Source: Pigoraptor chileana (taxonomy: Eukaryota; Opisthokonta; Filasterea). From it: 36,689 nucleotides of DNA. The stretch's first letter is position 1. Every line of letters starts with the position of its first letter. This document shows positions 29,601-36,689 of the stretch, one piece after another. The DNA lies in assembly GCA_943704495.1 (NCBI GenBank), contig CALSCR010003207.1, positions 1 through 36,689 of the forward strand, in the 5' to 3' direction. The translations under genes were made by a program, and so were the position numbers. Under the pieces are notes generated by a model. It was not told the origin of the DNA. It saw nothing but the letters and a program-made list of their open reading frames with translations, and did not search any database.

Positions 29601-32600
29601 AAGCTCCAGCAGTACTTCAATAAGCACATCTTTTCGATTGAACAGGTGCGCATGCGATTGTGCTTGTGTGTGCGCACATGTGCTTCTTTTCATGTTGCTG
29701 CGTGTTTTCCGTATTGCATTGACAGTTTGTTGGTTTGTGTCGTGAGTGCGTCTTTTCTTGTGATGTGCGAATGCTTGACTGTGTGCATAGTGGAAGTCTC
29801 AATCTCTGTCTCTTTGCCTACCAATGACTTCATCTTCTCTGGACATTTGCCTTTTTATTTTTATTACACCCGAGGCTGTGTTGCGAAATCACAATAGCTA
29901 AAACAAACTAAAACAAACCGCATCGCAAACAACGATAGTCACAACAAACTAAAACAAAGCACAACATAAAACCGCTTAATTCCAGGCCGAGTACACAAAG
30001 GAGAACATCAACTGGGCCAACATCAAGTGGGTCGACAACCAGGAGTGCCTCGATCTCATCGAGTCGGTGGGTGAAGCCAGCGCATGGCCGACTGTTTTGT
30101 TGTCTCTGCCTCTCGTGTGCGTGTGTGTGCGGGCGTGTGTGTGTTTGCTTGTTGGTCCTTGAATACGACGTCATTGTTTGAGTACTGACTGTCGCCGCCT
30201 GTCCTTCACCTGTCTGTACATTTGCGCATGTGACATTGCTCGATCGTATGCAGAAACTTGGTCTTCTCTCTCTTCTCGACGAGGAGAGCAAGTTCCCCAA
30301 GGGTACCGACGACTCCTTCCTGACCAAGATCCACAGCCAGCACGAGAAGCAGCCCTTCTACACCAAGCCCCGTCTCACAAAGACCAACTTTGGCATCAAG
30401 CACTATGCCGGAGAGGTAAGTTGCCTGTCGGGGGTCTGTGTGTGCATGCATGTATGTGTGCGTGTGCGTGTGTGTGTGTGTGCGTGCGCGCGCGTGTGTG
30501 TGTAAATGTGTGCGTCCTCAGGCGGTGGGATTAACATGATTCACTCCCCTTGACACTCTACAGGTTCTCTACGAAACCAAAGGCTTCCTCGAGAAGAATC
30601 GCGACACTTTCCGCGACGATCTCATCGAGTTGCTGCAGGAGTCCAAGTCGGACTTTGTGTACGATCTGTTTGAGCATCTCGTGGCGAGCGACAAGGGTGG
30701 CAAGGCCGGCGCCGCAAAGAAGATGACCGTCAGCGCGCAGTTCAAGGCGGGTATTGTGCTGCTGCTGTCTGGTCATATTTTATGTGTTTTGTTTTGTTTG
30801 TGTGTTGTTTTCTATTATCTTTGTTGTGTGTGCCGACATTGTTCTAACACACCAATATCGTCCTCCATGTGTACTTTGTCTCCCACTCTCCCTCTGCCAC
30901 TCTCTCTCTCTCCCTTCATCTCCCTCTCTTTCCCTCTCTCTCTCTCTGTCCCTCTCTCTGTCCCCTTGCCACAACAGGAGTCTCTGACGCAGCTGATGAC
31001 GGCACTGAGCGCGGCCAATCCATTCTTCGTTCGGTGCATCAAGCCCAACATGGCAAAGGTCGCCAACACCTTTGACCACACTGTCGTCATGAATCAGCTC
31101 AGGTGCGTATGTGTGTGTATGTTGGTGTACGACCGTGTGTATGTTGGTGTACGTCTGTGTGTATGTTTATGTTTATGTGGATATGTGAGTGAGTGCGAGT
31201 TTGTGCATGTCCATCTTCTATGTATTTGACTATGTTTGGAAAGAGGTTTTGATCTTCAACCTTGTATGTGGTACTCTTTCCGCGCTTCAACACCCTTTTT
31301 GCCTTCTTAGGTATTCTGGTATGCTTGAGACTGTCCGCATTCGCCGCACTGGATATCCCGTGCGCAAGGCGTTTTCCGACTTTGCCTTCCGCTACAAGGT
31401 GTGTGTGTGTGTGTGTGAGTGTGTGTGTGTGTTCATGCTTACTTTTTGTGTTCTTTTGGTTTCTGTCAGGTCTTATTCATTTTGCTTGCAAATCGGGTTT
31501 GCTGTGATTGTTGCTGTTTATTTTGACCTCTGTTTCGCTTATGGTTTGGATGAAGGGAAGCAATGAAAATGCAAAAGTTAAAGGAAAGGATGTTCTAATC
31601 TCTCACACTTTCTCTCCCTCACTCTCTCCCTCCTCCTGCCCGGCGGTACAAATCCTGTCCTTTGTGTGTGGCGTGTCTGCAGGTTCTTCATCCCGCGGGT
31701 GCAATGTCCCCGGACCCAACCGAGCGCTGCAAGGCCATTCTGAAGCGATATGACGCCGCCGGCAAGGATTGGCAGAACGGCAAGACAAAGGTGTTTCTGC
31801 GCGAGGCTCTCGAGGCCGTGCTCGAGAAGCAGCGCCAGGGCGAGCTGCACAAGGTCGGCATGAAGATCAAGTCGCGCGTCATGGGATACATTCAGCGCAA
31901 GCGTTTCAAGAAGCTCCGCGCAGCAACGGTGAAGATCCAGGCCCGTTTCCGTGGATACCGCGCCAAGAAGCTGTACAAGAAGAAGAAGGCGGCGGCGATC
32001 ATGATCCAGAAGCTGTGGCGCGGATACAAGGCCAGGAAGCTCAGGAAGCGTCTGCTGGAGGAGCGCAGGAAGGAGATTGAGCGCAAGCGCGAGGTGGGCT
32101 TTCGCTTTTCGTTTGCTTGTTTTTGTTTATTGGTTTGTTTGTTTTTGCTTTCCTTTATTTATTTATTTGTTTGTTTGTTTACTCGCCCTTTTGATGGGCA
32201 TCATCTGTCACCCTGAACGACAGAAACACCCTCTCACACACACACACACCCACCCACACACCCACGCACAACACTGAAAAACAAATGCAAAAAACTAACA
32301 ATTACCTCTTGCATCGTTTGAAACAAACAAAAAAACACAAAAACACAAAACCACACAAAAATACAACGAAATGAATCCCACAGGAGGAGCGCCGTCGCGA
32401 GGAAGAGCGTCGCAAGGAAATGGAGCGTCTGAAGGAGCAGAACAAGCTGAAGGAGCTCGAGGAGCTGAAGAAGAAGGAGGAGGAGGAGAAGGCGGCGAAG
32501 GCAGCACGTGACCAGGCTGAGCAGGCCAAGAAGAAGGCGGAGTCTGCGGAGGCGCAGTCGCTCGCCAAGAAGGTCACTGAGGTGCTGCGGGCAGAGGAGG

Positions 32601-35176
32601 CCGTTGAACAGGAGACGAAGCGCAAGGCCGACGCGGAGGCCGCGGCCAAGAAGCGCGCAGAGGAGGAGGCGAAGCTTGTGCAGCAGGCCCATGTGAGTGT
32701 GTGGTGTCTGGTTAGGCCCGTCTGCCTGTCTTTGTTGCGTGTGTGTGTGTGTGGGTTGCGTCTTGTTGCGTCGCCAAAACATCCTTCACTTTCTCTGTGT
32801 TCTGCAGTGTTGGAGTTGATGGGATTTATGTCTAAGCCGTTTAGTGTACTGAAGCAGCTATCGTGCCCAGACACTGACTTGAATCCTTCTACTTTCTCTC
32901 GCTCTCACTCACTCTCTCTCTCTGTGACGTATCCCCGAACAGGACACGCTCGACAGCCTCGGCGCTCTCGATGAACTCGACCAGGTCCTTGGTGCCGCGG
33001 GCGACGACATTGTTGCAGAGAAGGGCGAGGACGAGGACGACAACGACGACAATGCGTCTGAGAAGCCCGAAGACGACATTTCGAAGGAGGGGTTTATTTG
33101 GTGGATCGCTGAGTCGAAGCTCCGTCGCGTGTGGAAGAAGAGGTGCGGTGTTGTTGTTTGTGTTTTACGTCCCCAGAACTCATGTATTGACTGACTGTCT
33201 CGAAATGTTTTATTTGTTTGTTGCTTCTGATTATTGGATGGTAAATTATGTGTGCTGTGTGATGGCGCCTCTTGTTGCACGCACCAACATTGCGGATCCC
33301 TTGCTAGTACTTTGCTAGTACGGAAATAATTGCAAATTTATGGCGAAGAGAGAGAATGTGCGGGAAGGCAAGAACAACTGTGCTGATCGTGCGTGCATGT
33401 GATGTGCTGTATGTGCAGGTGGGCCATCATCGAGGACGGCTCGGTGACCCTCTACGGATGCAAGCCCGACGGATACCGCTGCGGTTTCCTCCAGAAGCCG
33501 AGCGGCAAGCTCCGGATGTGGAAGCCCATCTGGGTCATGCTGCGCGACACGTCCATCCTCATCTACAAGAGCGACGACGAGGGCGAGCCCGTCCACAAGG
33601 AGATTCCGCTCGCAAAGTGCACCGGGCTCTTTGAGGCGACGGCGTCCAAGGCGGGCAAGGACAACTGCATTGGTCTTGTGCTCCCCCACAAGACGATCTA
33701 CCTCGGATGCGACTCGCCTGAAGACCGCACGGCGTGGATTGACCTGTTGCACAAGGTGCGCTCGAACAACGACGAGGAGATCAAGAAGCTGCCCATTGGA
33801 CGCGCAGATCCCAAGAACGCCCAGGACACGTTTGATCTTCACGCGATCGTCGCCACCGAGGTGCGTTGTCATGTGTGTCCTGTGTGTTGCGGTGCTGCAC
33901 ATGGTTGTCTGAGGCTTTCCAGTTGCAGTTGTGTTGCGTGCCCTGCCTGCAACTTTAAGCTCACATTGCTCCCGATGTTTCCTTGTTTGGTATTTCTGTA
34001 CCCACTGTTCTTTTCCGTTCATGCCCAAATTTAGGCCAAGGCGGCACCCGACGCCCGCCCCAACTACTTCACCGTCACGACCCACCAGCGGCTGTACGAG
34101 TTTTCTTGCGAGCTTGCGCAAGACACTGCCGACTGGAGCGATGCCCTTAAGCCCCGGAGGAAGTGCGTACTTCGTTTTCATTTTAATGTTCTTTGGAATT
34201 GCTGCTGTGTTGTGTTCATGGAGATCCTCACTCTCTTCCTTGATACATTTTGTTTGTTTGTTTTGTTTTGTTTTTTGTGTTTGCTCATTTTGTGTGGTCA
34301 ATCAATAACAATTGCACCGTCTCACTCACTCTCTCTCTGTGTCTTGTGGTGTGGAGTCCATGGGCACAGCGCCTATGACACTGACTTGAATCCTACATCT
34401 CTGTCTCTTGTGGAGTCCTGGGCACAGCGCCTATGACACTGACTTGAATCCTACATCTCTCTCTGTCTCTTGTGGAGTCCATGCGCACAGCGCCTGACAC
34501 TGACTTGAATTCTACATATCTCTCTGTCTCTCTCTGTCTCTCTCTCATCAGGTTTGAGGGCCAGGGTGGCGCCGCTGCCGGCACTGAGCAGGGATGGCTG
34601 ATCAAACGCGGCAAGACCATGAACCACCGTCGCTGGTTTGTCCTCCGCGACGACACTCTCCACTGCTACAAGGTGCGTGTTGTGTGTGTGCGTGTGTGTC
34701 TGTGCATGTTGCGTGTTCCGTGTGTTGTATGCATGTGTGTGCGTGTGCGTGTCTGTGCATGCAGTGTACTCGTTTGCCAATTTATACCAATGCGTACGCA
34801 TGACCATGAGCCAGAAGATTATGCCATGATTTGCCTGTTGAATGTCCGTGCTTCATCTGTGACGCGCACTTAACAACAATTCCCCTTTCCTTTTTGTCGT
34901 TGGCATCTCCATGTTTGTGTCCGTCCGTCCGTGCGTGCGTGCGTGCTGCATCGTGCACTAACAGTCCCCCGAGGACCCCTTCAGCATGGAGTCTGTGCAG
35001 CTCAACAGCCTCTGCACCATCTTCCCGCCTGTCGACGTCGTCTGCCAGGAGACCGGACAGTGGTCGTTTGTGGTGCGTGCGCGTGCTTCTGTCTGATTTG
35101 AATGTTTTGTGTTGCTGCCTATTTTGCAGCCGTGTATTGGATTGACAGGCGGGGAAATCTTACAATTTCTCTCAAC

Positions 35177-35244
<68 letters not shown>

Positions 35245-36519
35245 GCTCAATGCACGCAAGAAGTCGCACCACCTGATTGCCAAGACCAAGGCAGACAGCC
35301 AGCGGTGGATTGAGGCACTCCAGGATGTCATCACTTCCAAGGTCCCTGCCGAATCGCAGACGGAGAAGCTTATTGGCGAGCTCAAGACGGCGAAGGAGGC
35401 GCAGGTTGCCGCACTCTACGCGGCATATCCCGTGCTGCGCCACAGCGACAAGCCGATCACACAGCCCCTGCTTCCCCTTCCCTACGGCCAGCTCCATCCC
35501 GACTATCGCACCCTCCACGAGGAGGCCATCGACATTTTCCGCGCGCTCCTCGAGCCTGAGCACGTGGCAGACCCGGTTCCCCTGATCCAGACGATTGTCA
35601 AGGCGTGCCTGTGCCTCCCGTACCTCAAGAGCGAGGTCTACTGCCAGGTCATTAAACAGCTGATCAACCCGCCGAAGCCCGGCGGCGTCGTCAATCTGCG
35701 CGACTGGCTTCTCCTGGCGGTGCTCTGCGCGTCGTGCATTCCCGCGCGGAAGTTTGTGCGCTACCTTCGCTTCCATCTGAAGCGCGTGATTGACGGCTTC
35801 CCCAACACGGAGATGGCCGCATACGCCGACTTCTGCATGACGGCCATCGACAACACAAAGCACCGCGAGCTGCCCCCGAGCAAGGACGAAATTGAGTCAA
35901 TCCGCCTGCGCAAGCCCGTGCGTATTGAGATCGCCCTTCAGGGAGACAAGTCGATGGAGCTTGACGTCACATCTTCGTGGACGGCAGAGGAGGTGTGTTT
36001 TTGCTTCGCTTTTGTTGCTGTGGTTGGGGCGGTGGTTGGTTCTTGGTGTTGCTGCTTATTTGCTTGAGAATGAGAGTATGTACGAGCCAGAACGAGTCCT
36101 GCCTTTCGGTGCTTTTTATGCGCCTGTATATATGTGTGGGTGTGTATATGCCGGGAAATGTTGTTTTTATGTGTTCTGTTGTTTGCGAATTCTGTAATTT
36201 GCAAGCGCGCTTAAACACTACAATATGTCTTCCTTGCGACCACAAACCATTAACTGCATCACAGGTTATTGAGCATCTGCACAATGAGCTTGGCACGGGC
36301 ACCAGCACGAATCGCTTTGGTCTCTGCGAGCGCATCTGCGATCGCACGTATGCGCTTGAGGACAAGAGGATGCTGATGGACGTCTTGGCCCGTTGGGAGG
36401 CACGCGGCGCCAAGACCAATGGATCCACCGCCAAGTTTGCTTTCTGCATTGTCGTGTTTTGCGAGACAGACGGCGCGAAGATCAAGAACAGCAAGGAGCT
36501 TGAATTTCTTTTTGAGCAG
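25515..36519 (+). CDS. Class X unconventional myosin (Myo10-type): motor, IQ, charged helix, split PH, PH, MyTH4, FERM (3' end outside the window)
   Basis: An actin-based motor that in animals moves to filopodial tips and binds PIP3, microtubules and integrins. Exons: 25515-25532, 25836-25934, 26245-26406, 26650-26834, 27226-27346, 27589-27700, 28057-28070, 28292-28376, 28632-28865, 29081-29346, 29559-29645, 29986-30066, 30254-30415, 30564-30746, 30978-31102, 31311-31398, 31683-32093, 32384-32692, 32943-33142, 33419-33860, 34035-34162, 34552-34672, 34965-35072, 35246-35992, 36265-36519 (1581 codons, phases consistent). Motor about 1-730: P-loop GESGAGKT (157-164), switch [10 protein letters not shown], switch [10 protein letters not shown]. 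Three IQ motifs about 733-800, then a Glu/Lys/Arg-rich helix to about 914. The first PH begins [18 protein letters not shown] and is interrupted by a complete second PH ([14 protein letters not shown]); it resumes at [16 protein letters not shown], exactly the Myo10 split. A third PH ([16 protein letters not shown]), MyTH4 ([22 protein letters not shown]) and the start of FERM follow. There are no Pro-Glu-Ser-Thr-rich or HMM-type coiled-coil extras. Confidence 0.96.
26567..26629 (+). repeat. (CA)n at the 3' end of myosin intron 3
   Basis: About 31 CA units with one G interruption end 20 bp before the exon 4 acceptor. Confidence 0.97.
27544..27580. repeat. AT-rich palindrome next to the exon 6 acceptor of the myosin
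   Basis: TTGCAATAATAAT (27544-27556) and ATTATTATTGCAA (27568-27580) are exact reverse complements with an 11-nt loop. They end 8 nt before the splice acceptor at 27587-27588. In RNA this would form a hairpin across the usual polypyrimidine/branch-point region. Confidence 0.85.
27747..27812 (+). repeat. Dispersed-repeat copy in myosin intron 6
   Basis: GTTGTGGGCACAGCGCCAAC, then GACACTGACTTGAATTACTA, followed 10 bp later by a second CTTGAATCCTACATG. It lies in the 356-nt intron just before the 14-nt microexon. Confidence 0.8.
29050..29080 (+). repeat. (CA)n directly at the myosin exon 10 acceptor
   Basis: A CA run continues without a break into the acceptor CACAG at 29076-29080, so the repeat itself replaces a pyrimidine tract. 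Confidence 0.95.
29355..29436 (+). repeat. 41-bp tandem duplication in myosin intron 10
   Basis: Two adjacent 41-bp units (29355-29395 and 29396-29436), each starting TTTTGTGGTCGGCGATTTTG, differ at five positions or fewer. The duplication starts 8 bp after the exon 10 donor. Confidence 0.9.
32808..32891 (+). repeat. Dispersed-repeat copy, longer variant, in myosin intron 18
   Basis: Begins TGTTGGAGTTGATGGGATTT, continues with a TTTAGTG segment shared with the third unit at 7384-7550, and ends CCAGACACTGACTTGAATCC. It lies just before a TCTCTCT-rich acceptor region. Confidence 0.75.
34341..34523 (+). repeat. Three tandem copies of the dispersed repeat in myosin intron 21
   Basis: Three units of about 60 bp, at 34341-34400, 34401-34460 and 34461-34523. 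Each has TCTTGTGGAGTCCATGGGCA (or a one- or two-base variant), then CAGCGCCTATGACACTGACT and TGAATCCTACATCTC. They are the best-preserved copies in the window and run up to the TCTCTC tract of the exon 22 acceptor. Confidence 0.95.
35178..35240 (+). repeat. (CA)n at the 3' end of myosin intron 23
   Basis: About 31 CA units followed by CGCACAG, which is the acceptor of exon 24. No pyrimidine tract separates the repeat from the splice site. Confidence 0.97.
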
Positions 36520-36689
36520 GTGCGTGTGATTTGTTTTGTTTGTTGTTTGTTTGCACTTCGTTGGTGGATGTGGATTTGGCGTGTTAATGAGAGTATTTGT
36601 ACCGTTTCCGTGTGACTGCATTGCATGTACTCACCTTGTGCTCCTATTACCTTCCTCCGGTGATAATTCACAACCACACACACACCCAC

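Noticed and set aside
32302-32874. 190-codon minus-strand Ser/Ala-rich frame
   Set aside because: Antisense of the Glu/Lys-rich helix exon of the myosin.
33315-34301. 328-codon minus-strand frame opposite the myosin PH region
   Set aside because: Antisense shadow of GC-rich coding exons 20 and 21, which carry clear PH-domain sequence.
1-36689. tRNA, rRNA, CRISPR or prokaryotic operon features
   Set aside because: No cloverleaf-forming tRNA, no rRNA-like stretch, no direct-repeat/spacer array and no Shine-Dalgarno-spaced gene clusters were seen; the spliced genes show the window is eukaryotic.

Overview
This is eukaryotic nuclear DNA from an intron-rich protist, most likely a unicellular relative of animals (a holozoan such as a choanoflagellate, filasterean or ichthyosporean). 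That placement is an inference from gene content. The window has a class X (Myo10-type) myosin with the characteristic split PH domain, a NIM1-type AMPK-related kinase, a COMMD2 orthologue of nearly human length, an animal-like MTAP and a Brambleberry/GEX1/KAR5 nuclear-fusion protein. Coding exons are fairly GC-rich and have GT..AG junctions. Introns and spacers carry many TG/CA microsatellites. I joined the exons by hand from reading frame, splice-site dinucleotides and remembered family alignments, because no exon-joined translation was available.

Layout, left to right. (1) 79-1003, minus strand: 5' part of MTAP. (2) 1512-3954, plus: voltage-gated K+ channel, four exons. (3) 4261-4862, plus: CRE/E-box promoter followed by a weak, unidentified candidate gene. 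(4) 4953-7138, plus: protein with two RRMs and an R3H domain, Pin4/Cip-like, with a C-terminal PAM2-like motif. (5) 7139-8640: spacer with degenerate copies of a dispersed repeat. (6) 8641-10233, plus, and 10564-12090, minus: a convergent pair of intronless genes, one a probable F-box protein and the other an F-box-like protein with about 21 nearly identical 20-residue leucine-rich repeats. (7) 12725-16610, plus: Brambleberry/KAR5-like nuclear-fusion protein, seven exons. (8) 17972-19646, minus: NIM1-like Ser/Thr kinase ending in a polybasic repeat and a CaaX box. (9) 19647-21312: spacer with a 70-bp-arm inverted repeat. (10) 21313-22478, minus: unidentified protein, 5' end unresolved, divergent from (11) COMMD2 at 22886-24496, plus, six exons. 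(12) 25515-36519 and beyond, plus: the first 25 coding exons (1581 codons) of a myosin X.

The genes do not form one pathway, as is normal for eukaryotes. The functions seen are methionine salvage (MTAP), membrane excitability (K+ channel), RNA binding, protein turnover (F-box proteins), karyogamy, energy/polarity-type kinase signalling, endosomal recycling (COMMD2) and filopodial transport (myosin X). The points most worth following up are the pre-animal Myo10 with its 14-nt microexon and probable GC-AG intron, the CaaX-tailed NIM1 kinase, the karyogamy gene, a roughly 60-bp dispersed element found in at least six introns or spacers, the long inverted repeat, and many introns that begin TG-rich and end CA-rich.
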